A stretch of DNA of 64,000 nt from Algoriphagus alkaliphilus (lineage in GTDB: Bacteria; Bacteroidota; Bacteroidia; Cytophagales; Cyclobacteriaceae): assembly GCF_900103735.1 (NCBI RefSeq), contig NZ_FMXE01000022.1, positions 1 through 64,000 on the forward strand, given 5' to 3'. Each line of letters opens with the position of its first letter. Within the stretch, counting starts at the first letter, position 1. The notes beneath the pieces are model-generated. The model saw only the letters and a program-made list of their open reading frames with translations, was not told where the DNA came from and did no database searches. This document shows positions 8,636-18,261 of this stretch, in pieces. Made by a program: the position numbers and the translations under genes.

Positions 8636-10117
8636 ATGCAAAGACCACAAATCTATATGCTTGAAAAACCTAAAAAAAAGGACCTTACACTCGACCCGGA
8701 GAACTGGGACGCCATGCGCCAACTTGGGCATCGGATGATCGATGATCTCTTTGACTACTGGGAAAATATTCGCAATGAAAAAATCTGGAAGCCAATTCCT
8801 CAGGAAGTGAAGGAGTTTTTGGATCAGCCGATTCCCGAGAAAGGCCAAAATCCCGAGGACGTCTATCGAGAGTTCAAACAAAATATTTTCCCCTATAACA
8901 AAGGCAATGTTCATCCGCGCTTTTTTGCATGGATTCAGGGAACGGGTACACCACTTGGTGTCTTGGCGGATTTGCTGGCTTCCGGTATGAATCCCAACGT
9001 GGCGATTGGCGAGCATTCGGCGATGTATGTGGATCGGCAGGTGGTCAATTGGTGCAAAGAGCTGATGAATTTTCCTTCAGAGGCCTCCGGGATTTTGGTC
9101 AGTGGTGGGTCGATGGCCAATATCACAGCATTGACCGTCGCCAGAAATTCTTTTCGGGATGAAAAAATCAGAACTCAAGGTTTAAAGGCTGCATCAGCGC
9201 AGTTGGTTTTATATTGCTCTACAGAGACACATTCCTGCATACAAAAGGCCGCTGAAATCATTGGATTGGGAACAGCTGCTGTTCGTAAAATCGGGGTGAA
9301 TGATCACTTTGAAATGAAGGTGGAGGAGCTGGAATTTCAAATTCAGGGAGATATCGAAGCAGGGCTGCTGCCTTTCTGCATTGTCGGCACATCGGGCACG
9401 GTAAACACCGGAGCAATTGATCCGATGGATGAACTTTTGGCTGTTTCAAGAAAATATGGGCTTTGGTTTCATGTTGACGGAGCTTATGGTGCCCTGGCCA
9501 GGCTTGATCCAAAATATGCTGATCGACTCAAAGCTATCGAGGAGGCCGATAGTTTGGCGTTTGACCTCCACAAGTGGCTCTATGTGCCTTATGAAGTCGG
9601 GTGTACGCTGATCCGCGATGCCAAAAAACATCGGGACTCCTTTGCGCTCACGCCGAATTATTTGATTCAGGAAAGTAGGGGTCTTTCAGGGGGCTTGGAT
9701 TCAATCAACAATCATGGATTTGAGCTTTCCCGAGGATTCAAAGCACTAAAAATCTGGATGTCGCTCAAAGAGCATGGAAGGGAGAAATATGCCCAAATGA
9801 TTGCCCAAAACAATCGGCAGGCAGAATATCTGGCAGATTTAGTGAATATGAGTCCAGATTTGGAACTGATGGCACCCGTTTCAATGAGCATTACCTGTTT
9901 TCGGATGATCAAACCGGGTTATACTGAAAATCAGCTTGGGGAGCTAAATCGGGGGATTTTACTTCGGCTTCAGGAAGAGGGAATTGCCTCGCCGAGTTCT
10001 ACCATTCTAAACGGGAAATACACTTTGCGGATCGCCAATGTAAATCAGCGGACGCAAATGGGCGACATGGATTTGCTGGTCAGGGAAGTGTTGAGAATAG
10101 GCTCTGAAATTCAATGA
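8636..10117 (+). CDS. PLP-dependent group II amino acid decarboxylase
   Basis: 493 residues from ATG 8636; an in-frame ATG at 8657 is equally usable. It belongs to the aromatic-amino-acid/glutamate decarboxylase fold-type I family. The PLP lysine is K313 in DLHKWLYVPYE, preceded by the HVDGAYG segment that holds the cofactor-contacting Asp; HPRFFAWIQG near the N-terminus and SGGSMANITAL (phosphate binding) are also typical. It removes the carboxylate of an amino acid to give an amine; the substrate cannot be told from sequence. Cytosolic, intact. Confidence 0.85.
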   Translation: MQRPQIYMLEKPKKKDLTLDPENWDAMRQLGHRMIDDLFDYWENIRNEKIWKPIPQEVKEFLDQPIPEKGQNPEDVYREFKQNIFPYNKGNVHPRFFAWIQGTGTPLGVLADLLASGMNPNVAIGEHSAMYVDRQVVNWCKELMNFPSEASGILVSGGSMANITALTVARNSFRDEKIRTQGLKAASAQLVLYCSTETHSCIQKAAEIIGLGTAAVRKIGVNDHFEMKVEELEFQIQGDIEAGLLPFCIVGTSGTVNTGAIDPMDELLAVSRKYGLWFHVDGAYGALARLDPKYADRLKAIEEADSLAFDLHKWLYVPYEVGCTLIRDAKKHRDSFALTPNYLIQESRGLSGGLDSINNHGFELSRGFKALKIWMSLKEHGREKYAQMIAQNNRQAEYLADLVNMSPDLELMAPVSMSITCFRMIKPGYTENQLGELNRGILLRLQEEGIASPSSTILNGKYTLRIANVNQRTQMGDMDLLVREVLRIGSEIQ

Positions 10118-10193
10118 GCAAGCTTTTGATGTAGTTTTGTCTGAAAAGTTGGCTCAATTTTCGCTAATTTTACACCAAACTTTTAAAATCAAC

Positions 10194-10637
10194 ATGAAAA
10201 AAATCAAACTATTCGCCCTTGTTTTGGGCATTTCTCTTTTGGCTTCAGTGAAGTCTCATGCTCAGGAAATCGGTCTTCGATTTGGAGATTTTTATGGTAA
10301 CAACGTCGCTATTGACGGGGTATTTGCTCTCGGTGAATTTAGCAGGATTCACGCTGACGTTAGTTTTGGAGGAAATGGTCTGGGAATTGACGCACTTTGG
10401 AACCCGATCTATGCTGATATTCCGGATACGGATTTCCAATGGTATGCCGGTTTTGGACCTTCCGTTTATCTCTCTGAGAATTTTAGACTCGGAGCAGCCG
10501 CAGAGGTTGGGGCCGAATATGCATTTTCTGAAGTTCCGATTACCATAGGATTGGATTTCAGGCCTTATCTGTTCTTAGTGGAGGTGACCGAGTTTAGAGC
10601 CGGTTTTGGGTTAAATGTCCGTTGGAGATTGAAGTAA
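10194..10637 (+). CDS. Exported outer-membrane beta-barrel-like protein
   Basis: 147 residues from the ATG at 10194; the longer frame from GTG 10137 would place 19 residues before the signal peptide. The signal peptide (MKKIKLFALVLGISLLAS) ends near SHA. The rest alternates hydrophobic and polar residues in short strands (WYAGFGPSVYL, FRLGAAAEVGAEY, FRAGFGLNVRWRLK), as in small outer-membrane barrels. A strong terminator follows immediately. Function unknown. Confidence 0.65.
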   Translation: MKKIKLFALVLGISLLASVKSHAQEIGLRFGDFYGNNVAIDGVFALGEFSRIHADVSFGGNGLGIDALWNPIYADIPDTDFQWYAGFGPSVYLSENFRLGAAAEVGAEYAFSEVPITIGLDFRPYLFLVEVTEFRAGFGLNVRWRLK

Positions 10638-10659
10638 AGTTTATAAATCTATAGCTCTC

Positions 10660-10684
10660 GCCGTCTGACACAGACGGCTTTTTT
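10660..10684 (+). terminator. Rho-independent terminator
   Basis: GCCGTCTG (10660-10667), a 3-nt ACA loop and CAGACGGC (10671-10678) are followed by TTTTTT. It ends right at the next start codon at 10685, which leaves that gene no conventional leader beyond the stem. Confidence 0.85.
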
Positions 10685-11146
10685 ATGGAACAAATCATCG
10701 AAGGAGAGTTTTTTCTGGAAAGATTTCCCGGTAAGGGAGGCTGGACTTTTATTCGAATTCCGATTTCAATTTTGCCCTCGGGAAAGGCTTTTGGAATGTT
10801 GAAAGTCTGTGGGACGATCGAGGGATTTGAATTTGAAGGAAAGCACCTCATGCCGATGGGCGATGGATTTCTATTTATGCCGATTGCCAAGCCAATCCGA
10901 CAAACCATAGGAAAAAAAGCAGGAGATAAAGTCCTATTCAAACTCTTTCGGGATGAAATACCCACCACCATTCCAGACGAATTAATAGCCTGTCTCGAAG
11001 ATGACCCCGGTAAACTCCCGATTTTCCGAAACCTCAGTGATGCAGCTCAAAAGCAATGGATCGAGCATATCTACACGGCAAATTCTGAGGAGGCGAAGGC
11101 TCACCGAATTGTCAAATTGCTAACCGAACTCGGAACTTTGACTTAG
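10685..11146 (+). CDS. YdeI/OmpD-associated-like protein with DUF1905 domain
   Basis: 153 residues. The N-terminal half (GGWTFIRIP...GKAFGMLKVCGTIEGFEFEGKHLMPMGDGFLFMPIAKPIR) is a DUF1905 beta domain, and the C-terminal helices (LSDAAQKQWIEHIYTANSEEAKAHRI) match the YdeI/OmdA family, linked in some bacteria to bacteriocin or peptide protection. Role here unknown. The start sits directly after a terminator, so transcription must start upstream within or before the hairpin, or a later start is used; no obvious internal ATG gives a better fit. Its stop overlaps the stop of the convergent TonB receptor by 4 nt. Confidence 0.75.
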   Translation: MEQIIEGEFFLERFPGKGGWTFIRIPISILPSGKAFGMLKVCGTIEGFEFEGKHLMPMGDGFLFMPIAKPIRQTIGKKAGDKVLFKLFRDEIPTTIPDELIACLEDDPGKLPIFRNLSDAAQKQWIEHIYTANSEEAKAHRIVKLLTELGTLT

Positions 11147-13545
11147 AATTCAATGATTATCCCAACAGTTGGTAAAATAGTACCTGCAGTGTTGGACAGT
11201 AATTTCAATTGATAGCGTGAAGGATCATTGGGATCTACCAAGATACTTCCATCACTGGCTCTGACAGGAATCAGGAGAGGTGCCTGCTCCGCTTGGAAAT
11301 TATAGAGATTTTGGATGTCCAGGTACCAGTTGAGATTCCATCGCTTGAAAAAGTATTTTTTGTCGATCCGAAGATCTAACTGATGGAAAGGATCCAGTCG
11401 GATGGCATTGATTTGATTGAAATCCAAGATTCCCGAGTTTCTCAGTTCCCAATTGCTGATCAGGCTGGATTCCTCCAGGTTAAATGGGGTGTAGGGTGTT
11501 CCGCCAAGAAATCTCCATCTAGTACCAATTTCCCAATTTTTATCAAATCTTTTCCCCGCTGTCAAACTCACAATAAACTTATTGTCCCATGAGGATGGTA
11601 TAAATCCAGTGGTATTTGAATTGGTAAATTCACTTCTGACCAAGGTCAAAGCTGCAATTCCGTAGAAGTCTTTGAAGAGACGCTGTTGCGCCAGAAACTC
11701 CAATCCATACGCCCTTCCTTCTGCATTGGAAATCACAGGCTCATTTCCAATTACCCCAAAATCGGCACCTAAATTGGCAAGAGCGATTCCATTTCGGATC
11801 GAAGTCGGATAATAACTATATTTTTTATAAAACGCTTCGGCAGTAAACCTTCGGTTTTTTTCGGGAACAAGAAATTCAATTCCGGCGATGAGTTGTGAAT
11901 TTCGGATGAACCGAACATCATTTTCTCTATTTTCCAATTCTCCTTCATTGTTTCTAAATCCCAGCACGGTATAGGGTGGCTTTTGGTAATAAATGCCTGC
12001 GTTTGCTGTTGCAAATAAATTGGGTCTGAGTTGATAGGATGCTGAAATTCTTGGGCTGATTTGGTTGAAGGGATTAGCGGCCGTCTCCGAAAAGTCCGCT
12101 CCATCCATTCGAACCCCTCCAGTCAACAGAAGGCGATCCTGATAGAAGTTTTTACTTCCTGAAATAAAGATTCCGTATTGACTGAAAAAGGAGGTGGACT
12201 CTATATCAATCACTCCGCCCGAACTTGCAAGTGCAACCCTGTCGAAATTACGGATGAAATAGCGGGAATATTGATAATTCATCCCGTATTTGATCGTGTA
12301 GCCTTTTCCAAAGAGGCTGTTTTCAGCCCGGAATTTATTTTCGGACTCCTGAGAGCTGTAGTCAAAAAGAAGGTTTGCCACCGAGCTGTTGTCGTTTCCG
12401 GCAAATTTGATGGACTGATTGTTTAGCATGTTCCGGCTGAGTACAAAAGTCCAAAATCCATTTGCACGGAAACGTTTCAATTTAAGTCCGGTGACATAAT
12501 TCCATTGAGTTTGGATAGGTAGCACATCCAGTAAGTAAAGCCGATTTTCGCGGTCCTCCTCCGTTTCTTTGTCAGGAATATCCTGGTTCAATTCAAAATT
12601 GTCAATCGCGCCCAATCCGATGAAAGTCAATTCGGTTTTGTCGTTCAGTTTTGTTGTGGTCTTGAGCTGAAAGTCATTGAATGTCGGGAGAAAAGGTAAG
12701 CCCAAAAGCCTGAATAATCCCTGCAGGTAGGATCTTCTAGCTGAAAGGAAGTAGGTGGTTTTTTCAGAAATAGGGCCTTCATTGGAAAGAGTCAACTCCG
12801 AAGCTCCCACGGTTACTTGGGTAGCCATTTTATCCCGGCGACCGTCTTTGAGTTGGATTTCGAAAAATGAACTCAGTGCGTCCATCCGGTTTGCAGGGAA
12901 TCCTCCTGCGATGAGATCCAGATTTTTGATCAGGTTCACGTTTAAAATACCAACAGGACCGCCTGAAGAGCCTTGCGTCGAGAAGTGATTGATGACCGGT
13001 ACTTCGATTTCATCTACATAGAATTTATTCTCGTTTGGTGCTCCACCTCGGATCAGGATATCATTTCGGAAACTTGGAGTACTCGCGACTCCAGGCAAAG
13101 CTTGGATTACTCGTGAGATATCCCGATTACCTCCCGGATAGCGCTCGATTTCATTGGTGTTGAGTCTTCTTACCGAAAGTGGAGTTTCCTCTGATCGGGT
13201 AAAATCACTGTTGATGACTACCTCGCTGAGATCAGATGCCGACTCGGCCAGTTCAAAATCCAACTGAACCGCTCTAGCCAGGGTAATTTGGACTTCGAAA
13301 GCTGTGGAGGTTTTGTATCCCACGAAACTTGCACGCACATTGTAAAGTCCAGGAGGCACTGCTTTGATTTCATAAAGTCCATTTTCATCGGTGATTGCAC
13401 CTAAGTCAGTATTTAAAATCAATACATTGGCAAAAGCAACGGGTTGATTATTGGCGGGATTGAATACTTTACCTTTGATGGTTCCCTGTGAAAAAACCTG
13501 AAATGGGATAATAAAAAGAACTAGTAAAATCAGTCTGAAAGTCAT
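11143..13545 (-). CDS. TonB-dependent outer-membrane receptor with carboxypeptidase-regulatory domain
   Basis: 800 residues. A signal peptide (to about 20, ending VFSQ) is followed by a CarboxypepD_reg-like beta sandwich (about 21-105, GTIKGKVFNPANNQPVAFANV), a plug domain (about 115-235, with DILIRGGAPNENKFYVDEIE) and a C-terminal beta-barrel ending in phenylalanine (IIEF). It imports an unknown ligand with TonB energy. There is no partner SusD, so a glycan system is unlikely; the ligand may be a siderophore, cofactor or other small compound. It lies 81 bp before crtW but is on the same strand downstream of it, so it could receive read-through. Confidence 0.92.
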   Translation of the reverse strand: MTFRLILLVLFIIPFQVFSQGTIKGKVFNPANNQPVAFANVLILNTDLGAITDENGLYEIKAVPPGLYNVRASFVGYKTSTAFEVQITLARAVQLDFELAESASDLSEVVINSDFTRSEETPLSVRRLNTNEIERYPGGNRDISRVIQALPGVASTPSFRNDILIRGGAPNENKFYVDEIEVPVINHFSTQGSSGGPVGILNVNLIKNLDLIAGGFPANRMDALSSFFEIQLKDGRRDKMATQVTVGASELTLSNEGPISEKTTYFLSARRSYLQGLFRLLGLPFLPTFNDFQLKTTTKLNDKTELTFIGLGAIDNFELNQDIPDKETEEDRENRLYLLDVLPIQTQWNYVTGLKLKRFRANGFWTFVLSRNMLNNQSIKFAGNDNSSVANLLFDYSSQESENKFRAENSLFGKGYTIKYGMNYQYSRYFIRNFDRVALASSGGVIDIESTSFFSQYGIFISGSKNFYQDRLLLTGGVRMDGADFSETAANPFNQISPRISASYQLRPNLFATANAGIYYQKPPYTVLGFRNNEGELENRENDVRFIRNSQLIAGIEFLVPEKNRRFTAEAFYKKYSYYPTSIRNGIALANLGADFGVIGNEPVISNAEGRAYGLEFLAQQRLFKDFYGIAALTLVRSEFTNSNTTGFIPSSWDNKFIVSLTAGKRFDKNWEIGTRWRFLGGTPYTPFNLEESSLISNWELRNSGILDFNQINAIRLDPFHQLDLRIDKKYFFKRWNLNWYLDIQNLYNFQAEQAPLLIPVRASDGSILVDPNDPSRYQLKLLSNTAGTILPTVGIIIEF

Positions 13546-13626
13546 TTGAAAGCTGGCTTAGAAGTACAATTAAAAATCACTCAGATAGTTTGTTTCTCCT
13601 TGAAAATTTTACAAAAATCAACGGAA

Positions 13627-14331
13627 TTACGCCGTTTGTTGCTCTTTTACTCTCCATAGTCTCCACCAAGGGGTACAGGGGGAGTCATGGTGTTCGAAAT
13701 GATATCCGAAAAAATAGCATGTAATAAACGCCCAAACATGATTTTTTGATTGGGAGTTTGAGTGGTGCCTGTTTGTACTTTCACCCGTGTGGGGCAGGTA
13801 GGTTCCAAAGTAGAATAACTGAAGTGTAGAAAGGATTGCGGGGATCATCCAGAACACGATTAGGTTTTCTGTGGGAAGAAAAAGCTTCAGTATGTTGAAT
13901 GTAACTGCCATAAGGAGAAACTGCCAAATGGTGATGTATTGTCTGATAAAACTAAAATACCAAACCAAGAAATTGCCTGAAGCGTGATAGTCCGGATCTC
14001 TGTCGGTAGCGACAAACCGATGATGGTCGTGATGTTTTGGGAATAGTCTCCAATAGAAATTGTAAGAAAAGAGCATGGCCGCAATCCATCCTGTTAGGTT
14101 GTTCCAATTTTTATTGGAAGAAACTATCCCATGCATTGCATCATGTGCGGTAATAAAAAGCCCGGTGTAAAGGTGCATTTGAACCAATATCCCAAGGTAT
14201 ACCAGCGGATTTTTCCAGTTGATTTCATAAGAAAGCAGGAAAACCAGTGATATGGCCCATAAAACGATTATTCCCCAGCCGATCAAAAGACCTTTGGGAT
14301 CCAAGCCTTTGGAAGTGATGGCCGTATTCAT
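13627..14331 (-). CDS. crtW: Beta-carotene ketolase CrtW (fatty-acid-desaturase fold)
   Basis: 234 residues, membrane di-iron enzyme. The histidine boxes are visible: HDAMH (near 64), HHDHH in FPKHHDHHRF (near 100) and HFEHHDSPCTPWW at the C-terminus, the last with the PWWRLW ending typical of CrtW. It adds 4-keto groups to beta-ionone rings. Several hydrophobic segments fit the membrane location. It is the last gene of the sigma-crtI-crtB-crtYcd-ispH-crtW run; the ispH stop is 16 bp upstream. With crtZ at 19860 it suggests hydroxylated keto-carotenoids. Confidence 0.9.
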   Translation of the reverse strand: MNTAITSKGLDPKGLLIGWGIIVLWAISLVFLLSYEINWKNPLVYLGILVQMHLYTGLFITAHDAMHGIVSSNKNWNNLTGWIAAMLFSYNFYWRLFPKHHDHHRFVATDRDPDYHASGNFLVWYFSFIRQYITIWQFLLMAVTFNILKLFLPTENLIVFWMIPAILSTLQLFYFGTYLPHTGESTNRHHSNSQSKNHVWAFITCYFFGYHFEHHDSPCTPWWRLWRVKEQQTA

Positions 14332-14347
14332 GGCTTGTTGTGTTTAA

Positions 14348-15193
14348 TCAAAAGGTGAGAATCCTTTCCCTTACTTGCTCCATTAGCCACATGGGTGTGG
14401 AGGTCGCGCCACAGATCCCTACAGTTTCGTTGGGATTGAACCAATCACTCTCAATCTGTTCAGCGTTGGAAACAAAATAAGTATTTTGATTTTTATCCTT
14501 GCAGACATTGTAAAGAACCTTTCCGTTCGAAGATTTGGTTCCACTGACAAAAACAATCTTGTCAAACTTTTCGGCAAAATCCCGAAGTTCCTTGTCCCGG
14601 TTTGACACTTGACGGCAGATCGTATCATTCGTGTTGACAGTGATGCCGTTTTGTCTTAGGATGTCATTGATTTCGTAGAATTTATCGGTGCTTTTGGTCG
14701 TCTGACTATACAGCGTGATACTTTTTGGCAGATTTGGGATGTTCAATTCTGAAATATCCTGAAAGACCACTGCCTTATTGTTGGTTTGTCCCAGTAGGCC
14801 GATCACTTCTGCATGACCATGTTTACCATAGATATAGATCGTTTCGTCCTTGTCAAAAGAATTTTTAATTCGATTCTGGAGCTTTAGTACTACCGGGCAG
14901 CTTGCATCGATCAGAGTCAGGTTATTTTTTATGGCCAATTGGTAGGTAGAAGGGGGCTCTCCATGTGCACGGATAAGCACTTTTTCATCTTTCAGTCTAT
15001 AGAGTTCTTCATGTTCAATGATTTTTAGGCCTTTTCTGGTCAGTCGGTTGACTTCCTCATCATTATGGACAATATCCCCAAGACAAAAAAGGTACCCTTG
15101 CTCTTCAAGAATCTCTTCGGCCATTTCTATGGCATAAACCACCCCAAAACAGAAGCCGGAATGATTGTCAATTTGAACCTGAAGATTTTTCAT
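14348..15193 (-). CDS. ispH: 4-hydroxy-3-methylbut-2-enyl diphosphate reductase (IspH/LytB)
   Basis: Last step of the MEP pathway, giving IPP and DMAPP with a 4Fe-4S cluster. I place the start at ATG 15193 (MKNLQVQIDN), about 281 residues, the family length; an ATG two codons upstream (15199) is also possible, while the long open frame to 15313 runs into the cyclase gene. The three cluster cysteines appear in SGFCFGV, ASCPVV and GICGATSTP, and the YSQTT segment is present. Its place inside the carotenoid operon suggests it raises the supply of C5 precursors when pigment is made. Bacteroidota use this shorter form; a second ispH elsewhere cannot be excluded. Confidence 0.92.
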   Translation of the reverse strand: MKNLQVQIDNHSGFCFGVVYAIEMAEEILEEQGYLFCLGDIVHNDEEVNRLTRKGLKIIEHEELYRLKDEKVLIRAHGEPPSTYQLAIKNNLTLIDASCPVVLKLQNRIKNSFDKDETIYIYGKHGHAEVIGLLGQTNNKAVVFQDISELNIPNLPKSITLYSQTTKSTDKFYEINDILRQNGITVNTNDTICRQVSNRDKELRDFAEKFDKIVFVSGTKSSNGKVLYNVCKDKNQNTYFVSNAEQIESDWFNPNETVGICGATSTPMWLMEQVRERILTF

Positions 15194-15204
15194 AAACATT
15201 AAAA

Positions 15205-15909
15205 CTACTTTGGATCCGAATTGTTTTTTTTGCTTCGTATACTTTCGAAAATAGAGATATTCATAAGAAACAGGGTCATGGAATAGATCGTGTCCTCGAT
15301 TGGTACGGTCCATATCCTGATTCCCAGATTCTCTGCATTATTATAAATCACAATAGGTTCTTCGGTCAGTCCTCCTGTCAATATCCCATTACAAAGCATC
15401 AAAGGAATCAAATGAACGAGGTAAGCGAACATAAATCTGCCCAAGTACTTATCATTGAAAATCATAAAATGCACTAAAAGTGCTGCGGCACCTACCAAGA
15501 AATTGACTGAGGTGTACCATTTATCCAGATGAAAAAGACCCAAACCAATGAGGAAGGGGATCACGACGTAGACAAAAGGTTTGGCGAATGGTTGGAAATA
15601 GTCTTTTGGAAAAAAATAAATCAAAACTTCATATATAAAGACACAGGCAAAAGGTACTGTGATGAAAAAAAGCCATTCCTCCAGTGGAAGGTCAAAGAAA
15701 TAGATTCCCAACAGGTATCTCGGGTTGAACTCCCAAACGCCCATTTGTGTAAACCAATAATCCCAACTCAGAAAAACTGCTCCAGTGATCAGGATTGCCG
15801 GAAAAAGCGCATACCAGTGAGAGGAGAATTTAACCCGGTGTTCGAAAGAGCGAGCGAGTGGATAAGATATCGCAAATAGGTTTACACCAAGATAAATGTA
15901 CTTTTCCAT
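15205..15909 (-). CDS. crtYcd: Lycopene cyclase, CrtYc/CrtYd-type fused domains
   Basis: 234 residues from ATG 15909. Two repeated lycopene-cyclase domains are seen, each with a conserved PLEE/PIED core: FDLPLEEWLFFITVPFACVF near residue 75 and TVPIEDTIYS near 205. About seven membrane segments. It closes beta rings on lycopene or gamma-carotene. The start overlaps the crtB stop (TGATG), so it is likely translationally coupled; a GTG one codon earlier at 15912 also exists. It is non-homologous to the CrtY/CrtL flavoprotein cyclases. Confidence 0.9.
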   Translation of the reverse strand: MEKYIYLGVNLFAISYPLARSFEHRVKFSSHWYALFPAILITGAVFLSWDYWFTQMGVWEFNPRYLLGIYFFDLPLEEWLFFITVPFACVFIYEVLIYFFPKDYFQPFAKPFVYVVIPFLIGLGLFHLDKWYTSVNFLVGAAALLVHFMIFNDKYLGRFMFAYLVHLIPLMLCNGILTGGLTEEPIVIYNNAENLGIRIWTVPIEDTIYSMTLFLMNISIFESIRSKKNNSDPK

Positions 15910-16751
15910 CACGTGAGGCCGAGTTTGGATTCGAAATAGGTACCTACCAAGAGCGATATTTTCTGGGAGTTCGGAATTCGGATTCGAGTTTGAGTAATTT
16001 TTTCTGCCGGGAGACCTTTAATTTTGTCAAATAGTTTTTGATAGTAGAGATAGGCGACTTTCACGCCCAATTTGGCACTTTTCGGCAACTGCTCTATTCC
16101 AATCAAGGAATCATTGAAGTCTTTTTGGATATTATCTTCAATGCGCTTTTTTACACACTGATTAAATTGGTTAAAATCAACACCCGGGAAATAAACTCTT
16201 CCCCGCTCTTCAAAATCACTTTTTATGTCACGCAGGAAATTTACTTTCTGAAAAGCAGCGCCGAGCTTACAGGCTGGGTCTTTCAGTTTTTCATACATGG
16301 CTACATCTCCTTCACAGAAAACCTTGAGACACATCAAGCCGACCACCTCGGCCGATCCATAGATGTATTCGTGGTATTTGGAATCGTTGTAGGATTTGAA
16401 ATCAAGATCCATTTCCATACTGTGGAGAAATGCCTCGATCAGGTCCAGGTCGATTTTATATTTGTTGACGATTAACTGGAATGCATGCAGGACAGGGTTG
16501 AGTGAGATGCCGGCTTTAATCGATTCATAGGTGTCTTTCTTAAATCGCTCCAGAAGTGCTTGTTTGTCCTGATTATGAAAAGTGTCCACGATTTCATCGG
16601 CATACCTCACAAAGCCATAAATGGCGTAAATAGGCAGGTGTAACTTTCTGTCCAGGGTCTTAATTCCTAGCGTAAAACTAGTGCTGTACCGCTGGGTAAT
16701 CAGACGGCTACACTCTAGCGTTGTTTGGTCATATAGCGCAATTGCATCCAT
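15909..16751 (-). CDS. crtB: Phytoene synthase
   Basis: 280 residues. It condenses two GGPP to phytoene. Both Asp-rich Mg-binding motifs are present: YGFVRYADEIVDTF near residue 50 (DxxxD-type) and NFLRDIKSDFEERGRVYFP near 175. Length is normal. The gene starts 21 bp after the crtI stop and its stop overlaps the cyclase start, placing it firmly in the pigment operon. Confidence 0.95.
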   Translation of the reverse strand: MDAIALYDQTTLECSRLITQRYSTSFTLGIKTLDRKLHLPIYAIYGFVRYADEIVDTFHNQDKQALLERFKKDTYESIKAGISLNPVLHAFQLIVNKYKIDLDLIEAFLHSMEMDLDFKSYNDSKYHEYIYGSAEVVGLMCLKVFCEGDVAMYEKLKDPACKLGAAFQKVNFLRDIKSDFEERGRVYFPGVDFNQFNQCVKKRIEDNIQKDFNDSLIGIEQLPKSAKLGVKVAYLYYQKLFDKIKGLPAEKITQTRIRIPNSQKISLLVGTYFESKLGLT

Positions 16752-16772
16752 TGCTTTAATATACCTTTTTGT

Positions 16773-18257
16773 CTACAAATTGTTTTCTTTCATCACTTCT
16801 CTCGCCACAACTCCCCCGGAAATCAATGATGGGGGGACACCGGGGCCCGGTACCGTCAGCTGTCCGGTGTAGTACAGATTGCTTACTTTTTTATTTTTCA
16901 GACCGGGTTTTAAGATCGCAGTTTGAAGTAAAGTGTTAGCCAGTCCGTAAGCATTGCCTTTAAAGGCATGGTAATCCGACTTGAAATCGCTGTGTGCATA
17001 GGAGCGCTTGTATATTACATGACTGCGTATTTCCTGCCCTGTGATTTTTTCAAGTCTATCCATGATAATGTGGTAGGATTTTTCCCGCATCTCTTCCGAA
17101 TCTTCGAGATCGGGAGCAAGTGGAATCAGCAAGAACATATTTTCCATACCCTCTGGAGCGACTGTTGGGTCAGTAATTGAAGGTACTGAAGCGTAAAATA
17201 AAGGTTTGTCAGGCCATCTTGGATTTTTGTATATCGCATCTGCATGAGGGCCCAGCGGTTCGTCAAAGAAAAGATTGTGATGTCTAAGGTTCTTCAATCG
17301 CTTATTTATTCCAAGATAAAACAGTAGACTTGAGGGAGCCATGACTCGTTTATCCCAATATTCCTCGGAATAGTTGCTGTAAGCGGGGTCGAGCAAATGT
17401 TTGTCTACATGGTGGTAATCAGCACCTGCTACTACGACATCAGCAAGGATTTTTTCCCCGGATTTCAAACGGACGCTTTTGGCAAGTCCGTTTTCGATTT
17501 CAATTTGGTCTACTTCAGCAGAATAGCGAATTTTTACTCCTTTCTCTTTTGCTAAAGCTACCATGCCTTTGATGATTTCATGCATCCCTTTTTTGGGATA
17601 CCAAGTTCCCAATGCAATGTCTGCGTAGTTCATCAGGCTGTAAAGTGCTGGGATATTTTCTGCTGTTTCTCCCAAAAAAAGCACCGGAAATTCCATCAGA
17701 CGAATGATTTTATCATGGGAAAAGAATTTCCGCACGTGCTTTGACATGGATTGGAAAATATCCATCCGGATCATATCGACCAGCAAGCCCGGTGAGGCAT
17801 ATTCGAGAAGAGACCTGCTTGGGCGATTTACCAAATCATGGATTCCGACTTGGTATTTGTATTTTGCCTGAGCCAAAAATTTATCCAACTGCGCTCCCGC
17901 CCCGGGTTCGATCTCGTCCAGCATTTTTTTGAATTCCTTCAGATCAGCAGGAATATCCAGTAGGTCATTCTCAGCATAAATTACTGTGTAGGATGGATCA
18001 AGCCTCACCAAATCGTAATAATCTGATGGTTTCTTTCCAAAATGGGCAAAATAGTTTTCGAACACATCAGGCATCCAATACCAACTGGGACCCATATCAA
18101 AAACAAACCCCTGGTGTTCGAACTTTCTGGCTCGACCGCCCGGGGAATCGTTTTTTTCAAGAAGGGTGACTAAACAACCGGTACTATTTGCAAGATGTGT
18201 GGCGGCTGAAAGTCCGGCAAAACCGGATCCAATAACCACTACCTGTTTTTTACTCAT
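16773..18257 (-). CDS. crtI: Phytoene desaturase CrtI
   Basis: 494 residues. FAD-dependent desaturation of phytoene to lycopene. N-terminal dinucleotide fold VVIGSGFAGLSAATHLA (res 6-22) and the C-terminal family signature YYTGQLTVPGPGVPPSLISGG (near 465-485, shown here as two parts of one motif) are clear. Only one CrtI-type gene is in the window, so a separate 3,4-desaturase (CrtD) is not encoded here. It starts 4 bp after the sigma-factor stop, so the two are cotranscribed. Confidence 0.95.
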   Translation of the reverse strand: MSKKQVVVIGSGFAGLSAATHLANSTGCLVTLLEKNDSPGGRARKFEHQGFVFDMGPSWYWMPDVFENYFAHFGKKPSDYYDLVRLDPSYTVIYAENDLLDIPADLKEFKKMLDEIEPGAGAQLDKFLAQAKYKYQVGIHDLVNRPSRSLLEYASPGLLVDMIRMDIFQSMSKHVRKFFSHDKIIRLMEFPVLFLGETAENIPALYSLMNYADIALGTWYPKKGMHEIIKGMVALAKEKGVKIRYSAEVDQIEIENGLAKSVRLKSGEKILADVVVAGADYHHVDKHLLDPAYSNYSEEYWDKRVMAPSSLLFYLGINKRLKNLRHHNLFFDEPLGPHADAIYKNPRWPDKPLFYASVPSITDPTVAPEGMENMFLLIPLAPDLEDSEEMREKSYHIIMDRLEKITGQEIRSHVIYKRSYAHSDFKSDYHAFKGNAYGLANTLLQTAILKPGLKNKKVSNLYYTGQLTVPGPGVPPSLISGGVVAREVMKENNL

Positions 18258-18261
18258 CGGA

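Noticed and set aside
10685..11146. YdeI/OmdA-like gene treated as silent because it starts at a terminator
   Set aside because: The frame is intact with clear family features; the odd start position alone is not enough to call it dead.
14348..15313. Longer IspH reading frame starting at 15313
   Set aside because: The first 40 codons overlap the cyclase gene and match nothing in IspH; the start at 15193 gives the normal length.
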